Below are positions 36,131 to 49,124 of a stretch of DNA of 64,000 nucleotides, piece by piece (position 1 is the first letter of the stretch; every line of letters begins with the position of its first letter). The stretch spans positions 112,074 to 176,073 of the forward strand of contig PJRA01000077.1 in the NCBI GenBank assembly GCA_016987375.1, given 5' to 3'. A program made the position numbers and the translations under genes. The notes under the pieces are model-generated. The model was given only the letters and a program-made list of their open reading frames with translations. It was not told the DNA's origin and made no database searches. The DNA is from Brachionus koreanus (lineage: Eukaryota; Rotifera; Eurotatoria; Ploima; Brachionidae).

Positions 36131-38157
36131 TTAATATGCCTCATTGTAATCTTTGTTGAATAGAGACGATTTTTTGCTTGAATAATTAACCGGTTTTTCT
36201 ATTATGTTCTTAAAAATTGATTTAATTAACAAATATTTATTGTGAGGCAGTTGTTTTAGATCATCACTTTCATAAACACTTTTCCTTTTCTCAGATTTTA
36301 TTTGTGTATGAGTCAAACTAGCAATGAGCTTATCAATTAAAAAATCTTCCATTTGTTCTTCAATAGGGAATAGTTCTCTAATCATATTGAGCAAACAATT
36401 GACAGTTTCTGTGACCGATTTGTCTAGTGTCTCCCAGTTTGATTCAGCTTTTGAAGTTTCTCTGTAATAAGACAAAATGAAGGATATTTCTTGGTCTCTA
36501 ATCACAGGCTCTTTTAAATGTTCAATCCATGTCCAAATCATAGCTGCTAAAATCACTGGATTGCTCTCTTCGTACAAAATTGCGTAGCCCTCATTTTCTT
36601 CATTGACTGTGTGTTGATATTTAGTAATTATTCTCATCAATTTTGATGAATAATCTGATTTTATAATCGCTTCAGCTATTTCATTCAAAGAATATGAATA
36701 TTCCTCATTTGAATAAGATCTAGATTTTAAAATTTAACTAAAAAAATTTTTCTAAAACAAACATTAATAACTTTTGATTAGGTACAGTCAAAGTGTTTGA
36801 TGATTTTTTACTGTTTTTAATTAGTATTTTTAATTTTTTACAACAAATGTATAAAATCTAAAAGAAAATTTAAATAAATTTAAATTATTACTTAAAATTT
36901 TAAATTTTTATCTACCTTGGGAATGTATTTAAATTTTTTACTTTCATTACCATGGATCAAAAGTCTTTGTCTTATTAGAAACGTATTGAGACTAAAGCTT
37001 GTGAACAAATGTGACTCTCCTGTTTCAATGTTCAAAGACCGGCTAGCATTTGTAAGTGCTTGACAATAAACAACTCTAAATGGTTTCAAATAGTTCTCGA
37101 ATTCTTTGGCACAAGCTATTTGAACATCCATTTGAACTGAATTTTGTCTGAATGAAATATTTAAAATCAAGCTTAGAAAACCTGAAATATTAATAAAAAC
37201 CTTTTTTCTCTAATAAAATGTATGGCTTCATTAGCGTTCATTCGTTGAGAATAAATAAGCGAACATGCAATTAAAAGACCCGTTCTTCCTAGACCGGCAT
37301 GGCAATGAACGGCAACTTTTCCTTGACTAAGAGAGAATTCAAAAACTTTAACCATGTCCAACATTTTGGTTTTAGAGCCTATACTATAATCTTCCAATTC
37401 ATAATTATAATAATAAACTAAATAGATAAATTTAATAATTTTTTTTTCTCTTTTTTTTTTGCTAACACACTTTCATTTTTTTCAAAATCAGATGGATCAT
37501 ATGAAAACCCAGTTGATTCAAGTATTCCATCTCCGCAATATTTATGCTCATTGCGTGTCTGTAAATTAAAAATTGATTTGATTCCAGCTCTTAAATACAA
37601 AAATAAATAAGTAAATATTTAGAATATTATGGCTTTATTTAGTATGGTTTTTTTTCTTATCTCTTATTAAAATATTTACATAATTTCTAGTTTAAAAAAA
37701 ATAAGCAGTTATTACTCTTTCATTTTGTCAATAAAATTAGTATTCTTGATGAGAGTGTCTCTGGGACGGGCCATGGCAACAATTTCATCCGTAATCCTTA
37801 AACAAAATTTATGAAATGAAAAAATTGTTTTACGTTTGACAAGAAGTACCAGTGAGAAAAAATTCCAGGAATTACCATGTCTTCCATAGGCCAATTAGAT
37901 GTTTCGTATTTGCATTTTTTGCCCTTGCAGCCCAATTTACAAGCCATTTCGTGAGGCACAACTTTTCGAAATCCTTGAGAGATACTCCCGTATGGTGACT
38001 TGGCATCCAACGCTTGATTTCCGCCGTTAACAGTCCTACTTGTATCCAATGAAGATGATGAATGATTTTTACTGTGCTGAAAAAGGCTCTCACTAGCGGC
38101 CAATGGTTCTAAATTACGCCTGTTTTTTACGTTTGACTCTTTTGGTGAAACGCTCAT
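36131..38157 (-). CDS. PTPDC1: Protein tyrosine phosphatase domain-containing protein 1
   Basis: Seven exons: 38157-37850, 37796-37716, 37589-37471, 37417-37201, 37147-36916, 36857-36772 and 36719-36131 (543 residues; human 754). The N-terminal Cys-rich block (MACKLGCKGKKCKYE), DEIVAMARP, the catalytic loop HCHAGLGRTG (C-X5-R intact) in exon 4, and the C-terminal NPVILAAMIWTWIEHLKEPVI block all follow PTPDC1. This is a dual-specificity-type Cys phosphatase; human PTPDC1 was implicated in cilium length and centrosome positioning. The exon 6 donor at 36771 was chosen because it alone avoids a stop and keeps phase. The shorter length comes from a reduced linker between phosphatase and C-terminal domain. 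Confidence 0.92.
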
Positions 38158-38632
38158 TCTAAATATTCATTTTTGTTCGATCAAATTAAACAGGACATAA
38201 AGTTGAATGAAAATTGAATATTGAATCTGATGAATTAAATAAGTGAATTTTATTTCATTTGAAAAAATATTATTGTTACCATGGAGTCATGAGGTAAGCA
38301 AAATATTATTTTACTGAGTAAAATATTTCAAATTTGAGAGCTTGTTGTTTAATTTTAAAACCAATGATTACTAGATGCATAGGTTTCAATTTCGGAAAAT
38401 ATTGTCTAAAAGATAAAGAATTATGCAATAGAACAGGTAAATTAAATCGTATATAAATAATGATACACACAGACATTATTTAGATAAAATTTTATTTATT
38501 GAAACTTGGTGGTGATTTTAAGATAAAAAACAAACCAAATTAAAATTTAGTGATATCGAAAATTTTATTTTTTTTTATGTAACTGCCATATTTTTTAATG
38601 TATAAATCAAAAATAACAATAAATTTATTTAT

Positions 38633-38810
38633 TCGGAGGTTGGCAAGCCTCAACAGAACAACAGCTGATTAACCGCATTAAATTAAAGTTGAAGGAATTT
38701 GACTTAAATTTTGTGAAATCTCTTATGACGTGGGTCAAAGCAAAGCTCAGAAAAATCGGTCATTATGGAGTTTATTCATTATTTAAAAATCATAATTCTA
38801 TTGAAAAATA
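38633..38810 (+). pseudogene. Mariner-type transposase 3' end, truncated copy 2
   Basis: Shares GGTTGGCAAGC, then CAGCTGATTA and TTGAAGGAATT blocks with the copy at 28540-28720 and also its 3' flank (TTTAAAAATC.TAATTCTATT.AAAAATAAATTC). It encodes the GGWQAS and EFDLNFVKSLM part only, so it is shorter than copy 1. Confidence 0.75.
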
Positions 38811-38819
38811 AATTCTTTA

Positions 38820-39240
38820 CAACAGAAAAAAAAAACAGAGTCTTTTTCAATGACACGAAAGAAAGTGATAATTTTAACAAATTAAAAAAGCAAAAGGAAA
38901 TTAAGTTTCTAGATATCAAATTTGATTCCGAACTAAATTTTAATCTACTTGTTGACGAGATTAAAGAACGTTGCAATACCAGGCTAAGTCTAATTAAGAT
39001 ACTGTCAAACAAAATATAGGTTAATAATCAAAAACATTAGGAAACCCTTATAAATCTTTAGTCAGATCAATCCTAGATTATTCATTTCCTTGCTTGAATT
39101 CATTTTCAGAAAAAATATCAAAAAATTACAACAATTTAGAATACAGCAGTAAGATTTTACTGCTTAGATTAAAATATGATTCTCCCTTCAATATCATGCA
39201 TCACGAGGTTTTTAACAAACTTTACTAACAGTCACCATTG
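38820..39240 (+). pseudogene. LINE reverse transcriptase thumb fragment, frame broken
   Basis: Reads KEIKFLDIKFDSELNF, then EIKERCNTRLSLIKILS, and after a stop and a frame change SLVRSILDYSFPCLNSFSEK. The K.LDI.FD..LNF......I..RC..RL...K.LS series followed by a RS.LDYS segment is typical of jockey/CR1-like LINE ends. It directly follows mariner copy 2, suggesting nested insertion. Confidence 0.75.
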
Positions 39241-39706
39241 TGTAACGGCTATCTTACTATTTCTTCCTTTTTTCCTGCGCCATCAAATAATTAAACACAT
39301 GTATCCTGTTACTCTATATTTTTTTCAATTTAAATTTTGTTCAAAAAACTATTGTTCACCTGTTAAAACAAAATATCTAATTTTTTTTTGTTAAGAAAAA
39401 AAAAAAATTTAATTTAAAACTTTTATTTGATTAATTTTAAAGTCGATTTAAAAATGTGAATATAAAATAAAAAAAAATAAAACAAAAAAAAAAGAAAAAT
39501 AAATAAACTAAATAACTTAAAAGCGAATTTTTTGCTAGCGATTTAAAAAAAAAAAGAAGTAAATACTACTAAAAAAATTTTAATTTTAAAAATGAGAATA
39601 AAATGCAAAATAAATAAATAAATAGTTTCAGAATAGAAATTTTAAAATAGACTAGATTTAACTTTTAATAAAATATTAATTAAAAATTATTTTTTTAAAT
39701 TATTAT

Positions 39707-42700
39707 TTATGAAAATCTACGATCGATTCTGTGTATTTCATTTAGGACATCATTGTCATACTGAACTTGTGAATGATATCTAAACGAAAAAATTCATCAT
39801 CTATTTTTCATATATTTCAAAGAGAAAATAAATTTTACTTTTTTGTTCTTTTAATTCCAAAATAGACGTAAACATACACAACAGCTATTATCATTACGAC
39901 CAAAGCAAATATAATCAAAGCAAAAAATATGTAATCGATTGGACCAACATCGCTGCCAAGTAAATCACAAGTTAACTCTGAAGCCTCTAGTGCAGAACTA
40001 AACGCCGACTCTTTTGGCGATACCTTGTTCAAATCTATTTCACATCTTGTGCCAATATATCTGGAACTTGTACATTTGCACTGTGGTAAATTATTTAAAA
40101 CAATACATTCGCCTTGGTTCAAACATTTCATAGTACTGCAAGGATTCAGATTTTTCTCACAACTTTTTTAAATAAATAGTAACTAATAAGATAAAATTTT
40201 TCTATTTTAGCTTACTTTTCTCCACTAAACTCGGGTGGACACTGACACTTGTATCCTTCTGGAGTGGACAGACAAACTCCACCATTCTTACACATATTTT
40301 TCTTCTCACATGGATCAAAGTAGGACTCGCAATTTTTTCCAGTAAACGCCGGATAGCATCGGCAAGTGTAGGACTGTTGATCTTTGCCGAGTACACATTG
40401 GCCACGATGATTACATGGATTAAGAGAACACGGATCAGCTGGCAATTCGCATGATTCACCTCGATAGTGTGATGAACATTTGCAAGTGAAACCACTATAT
40501 GTGTTGACATTGACTCCGTTAAGCGAGACACGGCCCGAGGCAATTGGAAAACAAGTGCCGTTGTGAAAGCATGGTGAACTATCACATGGGTTTATTAGCC
40601 TAGTAGAGCAGTCCTTGGTTTCGCCGTATTCAGGCGGACATTCACAATAAAAGTCATCGATTAAATTGTGGCATTTAGCGTTATTTTTGCACGGATTTGG
40701 CTTGCATTTGTCAATGTATTGATCGCAAAAATCGCCTGTGTATCCGTGATCACAAATACATTTTAGAGTGGAACCATACATTTCGCATCTTCCATTTACA
40801 CATGTATTTAGCTCGCAATTCTCAACTTTTCGCTCACAAAAAGGCCCAGTAAATCCCAGCGGACATTGACACTCAAAACTGTTTATTAAATCGACACATT
40901 TGCCATTGTTTTGACAGCTGTTTGGCTCACAATTGTCTATGTTAATTTGACATTTGTCTCCAGTAAAGCCCATTTTGCACATACAAACACACTGATTTCT
41001 TGAGAAAAGAACTCGTTCTGTATTATTGGCTACACAATCATCGTCTAAACTGCAGGCATTTATTTCGTTGTCACAATTACGACCTTGCCAGCCTCTTGAA
41101 CACAAACATCTATAATCATTGGGTTCATTTTTACAATTGCCGTATTTGCACGGATTTTTTTGACAATAATTGACCATTAATTGACATCTATTGCCAAAAT
41201 ATCCGTCTTTACAAACGCATTTAGCCTCATTAGTTGCATTGTTGTAAAAGCATGTGCCTCCATTTTGGCATTCTTGCTCAAAATCTACAAATTTTGATCT
41301 CAAATCGCACAAATTTAGCCTTCAATTTTTAAATATTTTTCTATTTTTTTTTTTTTTGTTTTTCTATTAGCTTACCTTGTCTCACATCTTTCACCAATAT
41401 AATCATTTTTGCATACACATGAACATTTATTGTTTATAAAAGCGACATCCAATGTACCATCTGAACTACAATGCTCTTTTAAATAGTCGTCTTTGACACA
41501 TATTTCTTTATCACATAATTCACCCTCATAGTTATTATAGCAACTGCATCTATTTTATTAAAAATAAACAAATAAATTTAATTTAGTTTATTTAATGAAT
41601 AAAAAATGGCACATGACAGAGTAGAAAAAGACCGTTGTTTACTGTCCTATGTATATGATTTTTAATTTTTTTTTATTAATTGAATTAAATGATTAAATAA
41701 CTAAGAAAAAAGTCAAATCAATTATGATTGCATTTTGTGTTGTTCTACATCTTCTCATATCATATTTTCATATTTTATTATTTTAGATCAAAAGCAAAAA
41801 AGAGAATAGTTATTTAAACTCACGTGTAATTTGATCCTGTAGGAATGCACACACCATTACTGCATTTGTGATTAAAACAAATGTTTTGTGCTGTTTGGTC
41901 ACAGTTTTTACCATAATAACTAACAAACAAATAAATAAATTAATCATTTTTAAATTTATTTTTTTTTTGCAATTTGTTTCTAACCCTCTGTAACAGTCAC
42001 ATTGGTATCCAAGATGCTTATCATTGCATTTTCCATTAACGCATGGATTTGACTCGCAGTCATTTATTGGCTCATCACAATGAACTCCTTTAAAACCAGC
42101 TGCACACGAGCATTTAAAATCGCTTCCGTCTTCATTAGCATAAACACATGCTGAACCATTTCGGCACAAATTATCAAATTCTGTATTAATAAAAATATAT
42201 ATTTTTTTTCGATTTGAAGATTTAATTGTTTTTACTTTGACAAAAGTTGAGCTTTGATTCACAAAATTTTCCTGTACGATCTTTTGGACACAGACATTTA
42301 AAATCAACGCCATCGGGCACACATTCAGCATTGGCAACACACGGATCACTCAAACACTTGTTTATTCTAATTCTAATGCTGCAATCATCACTGGTAAAGT
42401 CTGGTTTACATCTGCAGAAAACTTTGTTTAGATCATCAAAGCACTCGGCAGTTCCAACTTGATTGCACTTTTTATCACAGCCTTCGCCTTTAAGTTCACA
42501 ATTGATTCCACTAAAACCATTCTTACAAATGCAATCGTATGATCCAATGCGATCAATACATTTGGCACCATTAGCACACGGGTTTGATTGACACTCGTCA
42601 ACTTCACTTTCACACCTCTCTCCTGTATAGCCATTTTGACATTCACACCTGAAGCCATAACCATTCGCTAAATCGCGACATTTTCCACCATTTTTACACA

Positions 42701-45567
42701 ACAGCTCATTTGACTCAATCGAAGATTCGGCTTGTTCACATGCGCTTAATTTTTTGCCACAAGTTTCTCCACTAAATCCAGGATAACAGCAGCATGTCTT
42801 TGTTCCGTCAAATTGAAAACACTTGCCATTATTGTTGCATTGGTTATCAGAGCAAAGGTCCACTTCACCTTCATCATTCAACTCAATATCATCTATGCCA
42901 ACTGTTTCTGTTTGTCCATTCGATTCAACCAAAAAACCATAACGGAAGTCAAAGCAACTGAAAAATCTTGCCCGATTAACTCTGTACCAGTCTAATGGTT
43001 TATCTAAATTATTTTCTTGTTTTAATAAAGAATCAAATGAAACAGCTTGACATTCATTTAGGCCATTAATTGATGATACCAAAATGTTAGTTTTTAAAGA
43101 GTCTTTTTTAAATACACCGATTTGTTCTCGAAAGAAATTATTTTTCAACAAATATCTAACATCAGATCTATTTTGCATAAAAAATACTTCTAAATTGGCT
43201 AATGAATCATTTGGAATTTTGTAGCTGAACGATAGAGAGTGTATTCGAGTGTTGAATGGAGATTGAAGTTGAATCAATGGAGAATAGACTGCATCATCGC
43301 TATGAGACTTTTGGCTTAAAGACAAATAAAAATCCTCTATGCTATTCAATGGGCTAGTTTGTTCGAATTTTGGTTTGTGTTGAACACTAAGTCCGTCACT
43401 AGAAGAAGTAAACAACGAGGGAAATAAACTTTGATTAATGAAAGGATTGGTCGTAAATTGACATAACGAGCTATCAAATGAACAGTCGCCAAAATGCCGG
43501 TCTAGTGCTACTTTTATGTCAATTGAATACTTGGCGTTTCTTTTTATTTTTAATAATGAATCAGGCGCCAATTCCAATTTATTTTTATTGTTTAGATATT
43601 CGTTTGAAACAAATACATCGGCTTTGATTGAATTTTTGAGCCCAGTTTTGATATAATTAGCCGAGTCACGTGTGTCTATGAAATATTTTGGTTTTATGTC
43701 AAAGATTAGCGAATAGCGTCTATTTGTGCTTGTTTTAAAATAAAAATACAGTTCATCATGTACTTGAGTGTTTAGGACGAAACCGTTTAGTTGTGGAAAA
43801 CTTAGCGTAAACTGGCGTATATCTTCATTGATCACATTTTTTATAAATAGCCAATTTAGCTCGAAATCGAGCTCTTCTTGAGGCGAGTTTATTATAAAAT
43901 ACCAGCTAAAATTCCACCAATTTTCACTTATTGAAAAATAATTATCTTTCGGTTCGCTAAAGTCTATCAAAAATGAACAATTATTTTTGAATTCATCCGA
44001 TACATTTAGATTGTTTGAAGTTAGATTTTTTTCAAACTCTTGTTTGAAAATCAAAGACTTGACTGGAATCGAACACTTTGAAATAAAAATTTTCAATTAT
44101 TTTATTGCAAAAAAAAATTTTTTTTCTTTATTTTATCATAAATAAATTTTAAAAAATATCTTAAAAAAATTTTTTTTTTTTTTTGACTCACTTTAGAAGA
44201 TTTACCATACAATCTCAAATGGTGATTTTGAGGTACTTGTATATTGAGCAAATAGCCGCCAATGAATCCAGTATTGACAGTGTCTTGGACAAGTCTCAGT
44301 CTTTCTCTTTGTCTGTACACAGAAGGCACAAATTGATAAGATAGCCTAAAATGACTCATTGGCTCCTCATGAATTAAATCGCGTTCCATTAAAACATGTT
44401 TAATAGTAATCTCATTGCTAACCGAAAGATACATTTTAGCTGGTCTAAAGCACCCGCAGAATATCCAATTGTTCTTAATAGCTTTGGAAAAAACAAAATA
44501 AAAATAAAAAATTTTGTTTATTTGGTAAAATTACTTGAATTTATTTTATTGAAAAGATTTTGGTCTAGCGAACCTTGCTCATTTTGTAGCATCAAAAAGT
44601 CATTGTTTTGCGAACAAGGTGGTTTGAGTGGATCAATAGCCACATCAGTATTATTCAAAATGCATTTTTTAAAATCAAATGAATCTACCATTATCTCAAT
44701 TAGTTTGTCTGCCGGTGCCACTATCTTGTAGGTAAAATTCATCAAATAGTCAGATGACTTTACTACACCAGTTGGCTCGGTGTACACATTTTTTATTGTA
44801 TTGTAAAATAAACTAAATCCAGATTTAATTTCTGATTTATCAGTGACAAATTTTAGATAAATGTTATTTGAATAGAAGACAAGTTTGTCTACAGTGTCCT
44901 CTCCGCAAATAATTTTGGGCTTCTGTGTTGATTCAATTGAACCAATTTCCAAATAGTCAATACATGTATTGTTGTAAGACTCAATTGAAAGCCGTTCAAA
45001 TCTTAGAAAGGTAATACTGTTCGGCACGGTCTCAATTTTGTATGTTAAATTTAAATTGTTTGTGTAGCGAAATCTCAGCTCTGGACTTTCAATTTGTCCT
45101 CTTGGTTCAGTGAATTTGAGCTGAATTTTTTTTACTTTAATCTTGAATCCATCCATGGTAACTGCATTGTCTGTGTGAAAGTTAAACCAGGCTGAATTGG
45201 AGTCGAAAATAATCGGATCCGGACGCTCATTCCCACAATAGGTTCCTTGCACATTTTGGTTTATTCTCTCTCTTGTTCCAATTCGAAGGTAATCACAGCA
45301 CTGATGGTTGTTATTATTGTCAAAGCAAGCTTTTTCTTGAAGGTTAAAATTCTGAAATTCAAGCATCAGTCCAAAACCCGGCTCTACTTTGACCACGTAC
45401 CAACAAGAATGAATATTATTTGTGTACGCAGGGTTTTTTAAAATAATTCCCGATATGTCATTCTCAGATATGGGTAGTGTAAAGTTGCATTTTGTTTGTG
45501 CATGTACATATTGAGACAAAATTGATAAAACTAGCAGGATATTAGTAAGTAAATGGCGGTCAACCAT
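39707..45567 (-). CDS. CUB-MAM-EGF single-pass membrane protein, 1,709 residues
   Basis: Nine exons join in phase: 45567-44535, 44481-44192, 44075-42236, 42180-41985, 41919-41824, 41549-41376, 41319-40216, 40162-39839 and 39779-39707. Order of parts: signal peptide (HLLTNILLVLSILSQYVHAQ); three or four CUB-like domains (CWYVVKVEPGFGLMLEF, YCGNERPD, FTDKSEIKSGFSLFY); a MAM-like domain starting GDCSFDSSLCQF and ending ETVGIDDIEL; about 19 EGF domains, several of the laminin/Notch pattern (CxxGFxGxxC); one TM helix (YIFFALIIFALVVMIIAVVYV, about residues 1655-1680); and a short tail ending RIDRRFS. This predicts a large cell-surface adhesion or receptor protein. I cannot match it to a named family. 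The start follows a possible upstream start 8 codons earlier, which I rejected because it would precede the signal peptide. Confidence 0.85.
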
Positions 45568-45740
45568 TTCTAAATAAAAAATGTAATACAATAAGCCTGT
45601 TATTTTAAATTTTGATGATTAATTTTTAAGTTAAACTGGATTGAAAATTTCTTAAAATGAATTATGCGATGATGTTAATTAAAGCGTTAGAGAGGAGCTC
45701 TTTCAATAATCATCATTAGTTTGGTCTAAATCAACGCTGT

Positions 45741-46676
45741 NNNNNNNNNNNNNNNNNNNNNNNNNNNNNNNNNNNNNNNNNNNNNNNNNNNNNNNNNNNN
45801 NNNNNNNNNNNNNNNNNNNNNNNNNNNNNNNNNNNNNNNNNNNNNNNNNNNNNNNNNNNNNNNNNNNNNNNNNNNNNNNNNNNNNNNNNNNNNNNNNNNN
45901 NNNNNNNNNNNNNNNNNNNNNNNNNNNNNNNNNNNNNNNNNNNNNNNNNNNNNNNNNNNNNNNNNNNNNNNNNNNNNNNNNNNNNNNNNNNNNNNNNNNN
46001 NNNNNNNNNNNNNNNNNNNNNNNNNNNNNNNNNNNNNNNNNNNNNNNNNNNNNNNNNNNNNNNNNNNNNNNNNNNNNNNNNNNNNNNNNNNNNNNNNNNN
46101 NNNNNNNNNNNNNNNNNNNNNNNNNNNNNNNNNNNNNNNNNNNNNNNNNNNNNNNNNNNNNNNNNNNNNNNNNNNNNNNNNNNNNNNNNNNNNNNNNNNN
46201 NNNNNNNNNNNNNNNNNNNNNNNNNNNNNNNNNNNNNNNNNNNNNNNNNNNNNNNNNNNNNNNNNNNNNNNNNNNNNNNNNNNNNNNNNNNNNNNNNNNN
46301 NNNNNNNNNNNNNNNNNNNNNNNNNNNNNNNNNNNNNNNNNNNNNNNNNNNNNNNNNNNNNNNNNNNNNNNNNNNNNNNNNNNNNNNNNNNNNNNNNNNN
46401 NNNNNNNNNNNNNNNNNNNNNNNNNNNNNNNNNNNNNNNNNNNNNNNNNNNNNNNNNNNNNNNNNNNNNNNNNNNNNNNNNNNNNNNNNNNNNNNNNNNN
46501 NNNNNNNNNNNNNNNNNNNNNNNNNNNNNNNNNNNNNNNNNNNNNNNNNNNNNNNNNNNNNNNNNNNNNNNNNNNNNNNNNNNNNNNNNNNNNNNNNNNN
46601 NNNNNNNNNNNNNNNNNNNNNNNNNNNNNNNNNNNNNNNNNNNNNNNNNNNNNNNNNNNNNNNNNNNNNNNNNNNN
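45741..46676. other. Assembly gap (936 Ns)
   Basis: Unbroken Ns between the 5' end of the CUB-MAM-EGF gene and the readable part of NFS1. The missing sequence must contain most of the N-terminal NFS1 exons. Confidence 1.
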
Positions 46677-47691
46677 TTTTACAAAGAATCTAAAAAACAT
46701 GTAATCACCACTCAAATAGAACACAAATGTGTGCTCGATTCATGTCGAGCTTTGGAAATGGAAGGATTTAAAGTCACTTATTTGCCAGTGAAACAAAATG
46801 GCTTGATTGATTTAGAACAACTTGACAAATCAATTCAACCAGACACTTCACTAGTATCTATTATGGCTGTCAATAATGAAATAGGTGTTTTGCAACAAAT
46901 TGATGATATTGGACGAATTTGTCGCGCCAAAAAAGTTTTCTTTCATACAGACGCTGCCCAAGCAGTTGGCAAGATGCCGATTGATGTGCAAAAATCAAAA
47001 ATTGATTTGATGTCTATTAGTGGGCACAAAGTCTACGGTCCGAAAGGAGTCGGTGCTTTGTATGTGAGACGCAAGCCGAGAGTTAGGCTAGAGCCAATTC
47101 AGAGCGGAGGCGGCCAAGAAAGAGGCATGAGAAGTGGAACTGTACCGACACCATTGGTAGTCGGTTTGGGCGCTGCTTGCCGAATAAGTCGAGAGGAAAT
47201 GCAGGTAATAAAGTATTTAATAAAAACCAACAAAAAAATTATTTATTTTTTTTATTAAATAAAAGTATGATGACCAAAGAATTAAAATGTTATCTCAACG
47301 ATTAATAGACAAAATAACTAGTGAATTAACTCATGTGGTAGTGAATGGTGATCCAGCCCACCGCTATCCAGGTTGTGTAAATATTTCATTTGCCCATGTT
47401 GAAGGTGAAAGTTTGCTTATGGCATGTAAAAATATAGCTCTGTCATCGGGAAGCGCATGCACTTCGGCCTCACTTGAGCCAAGCTATGTGCTAAGAGCTA
47501 TCGGCGCTGATGACGAACTGGCCCATTCGTCTATTCGTTTCGGCATTGGTCGATTTACCAGCGAGCAGGAAATTGACTACACTGCCGAGCAGACAATCAA
47601 GCATGTAAACGCCCTCAGAGAAATGAGTCCTTTGTGGGAAATGGTCCAAGAAGGCATTGATTTGAAATCCATTAAATGGACCCAACATTAA
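46677..47691 (+). CDS. NFS1: Cysteine desulfurase NFS1, 5' truncated by gap
   Basis: Exons 46677-47204 and 47266-47691 give the last 317 residues; human NFS1 has 457, so about 140 are in the gap. The PLP pocket is readable: HTDAAQA (about 46942), and the Schiff-base lysine in [10 protein letters not shown] (about 47019). The mobile loop with the catalytic cysteine, [10 protein letters not shown] (about 47445), is intact. The C terminus [17 protein letters not shown] followed by WTQH is typical of the mitochondrial enzyme. NFS1 removes sulfur from cysteine for Fe-S cluster assembly with ISD11, ACP and ISCU in mitochondria. A possible first exon (MNYAMMLIKALERSS, 45657-45716) just before the gap would suit a mitochondrial presequence but is unproven. 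Confidence 0.95.
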
Positions 47692-48218
47692 ACTGAATTA
47701 ATTTATAGTAATGTTTTTATTAAGAAATTTAAAAATAAAATTAATTTTTATCTTGTTTTAATTTTTTTAATTATTTCTCTTATTAGATATTTATTCAATA
47801 AGATATTCAAAATTTAATAAAATAGTACATAAAGTATAAATATATTTTTTTTATAAGTCATAGTTTTTTTTTGTTCTTGTGCTCGAATTTTTTCAAATAA
47901 ATATATTAATTTATTAATTGCATGCAAAATTTTTAATTTTGATTAAAAAAATACTGATAAAGAGTTACAATCGAATTTGGTATATTTATTTCATTCATTT
48001 TTTCAAAAGCATGATTATTGTCTATTATTGTCTATTTTGTTTTCTAAAAGCCGACTTGTATTAAAACCAGGACGAGACTTGGACTTAATATATAGTAATG
48101 ACTTATATTTTTCAGAAAAAAAATTTAAAATCCATGTCATTACTTTAAAGCTTAAAAATAATCATTCATTTATTTTAAAAAATTTATTATATTTGAAACA
48201 AAAAAATTCTTTTTTAGA

Positions 48219-48428
48219 TTTTGTGAAATTTGGTACAAAATAAAAAAATAGAACAAAAATTAATGCTAAAAAATCTAATTAATTTTTTTCTGAAGGCTTA
48301 TAATTAGTTCTCTAAGTGCAACAATCTGCAATATGCTTAGTTGCACCAAAAGCCAAAGTCTGCTCATGATGTGCAAAATATCTGCCAATATTATAAGAAT
48401 TTTTAATATTTTGTTCTGTTCATTTGTC
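48219..48428. repeat. Dispersed repeat A, copy 1
   Basis: Roughly 200 bp, nearly the same as 54563-54768: TTTTGTGAAATTTGGTACAA at the start, then TCTGAAGGCTTATAATTAG, GTTGCACCAAAAGCCAAAGT and GATGTGCAAAATATCTGCC. Similarity ends abruptly at both sides. The high identity implies recent dispersal. No coding capacity. Confidence 0.85.
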
Positions 48429-48535
48429 GTTTTTCTATGATTAGAATTTTTTGTTTTTTTTTTGCCCAAGTTTTCCCTTAATTAATAAACATAATTTTAT
48501 TTAATATAATTTCTTTAACTTGTGTATGCATTAAA

Positions 48536-48599
48536 AAGTCCATGTTGGCCATAGTTATGAAATTTGGTTACATTAAAAAACCACACGGACCAACATGAA
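48536..48599. repeat. Imperfect inverted repeat
   Basis: GTCCATGTTGGCC near 48538 is mirrored by GGACCAACATGAAC ending near 48600 (core CATGTTGG / CCAACATG), with about 35 bp between. It directly precedes repeat B copy 2 and may be part of the same element or form a hairpin. Confidence 0.5.
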
Positions 48600-48712
48600 C
48601 AGCTAAAAATTTAGAAGCAATTACTTTATTGGAATCAAAAATGGATTTATTAAATGAAAAGAGATAAAAAAAACTTTTATTTATAACATTTCATTCCATT
48701 ATTTGTTTAATA
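48600..48712. repeat. Dispersed repeat B, copy 2
   Basis: Aligns with 28791-28890, sharing AAAAATTTA.AAGCAA, GGATTTATTAAATGAA and TTATTTGTTTAAT blocks. Confidence 0.65.
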
Positions 48713-49124
48713 TACAATTTAATTTAATAAAATTATGAAAAAATTATATATATATTGAAATTGACTTCATTCAAAAATAATTAGCTTTTTAACAAAAAAT
48801 CTTTAAATCATTGACTTCGTTTGACTTGTGACTTATAAACAAGTTTTATTAAAACATAAAAAATGATTTATTTTAGGTTTTTATTTTTTTTAAATAATAT
48901 TTTTAAAATCAAGCTGTAGCACTAAAAATTAACTAAACTAAACCAGTTGTAGACATCGCATTTAGATGCAGCGGATATCACCAAGTAATTACTCCAAGTA
49001 ATTTCTTTTTAATTGAATCTTTTCTAAACAAAAAAATGAATATTTTGATTTTGAAAGTTTAGCTTTAAATTTTTTAAATTTGGTTTGAAATTTTTTTGGT
49101 AAAAAAAATGAATCATAAAAATAT

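Larger units (their letters stand above)
38158..39706. other. Intergenic region with nested mobile-element relics
   Basis: About 1.55 kb between PTPDC1 and the CUB-MAM-EGF gene. It contains the mariner relic at 38633, the LINE relic at 38820, and an A-rich tract (39400-39620). The remaining sequence is AT-rich without a gene. Confidence 0.6.
47692..49124. other. Intergenic region with dispersed repeats
   Basis: About 1.4 kb holding repeat A copy 1 and repeat B copy 2, plus an imperfect inverted repeat. An open stretch at 47977-48243 (+) has no family motif and is interpreted as chance. Confidence 0.6.

Noticed and set aside
45726..46724. Open frame across gap 2
   Set aside because: Almost entirely Ns, with only a few real residues at each end.
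47977..48243. 88-codon ORF downstream of NFS1
   Set aside because: No motif and it runs into repeat A; looks like chance in AT-rich DNA.
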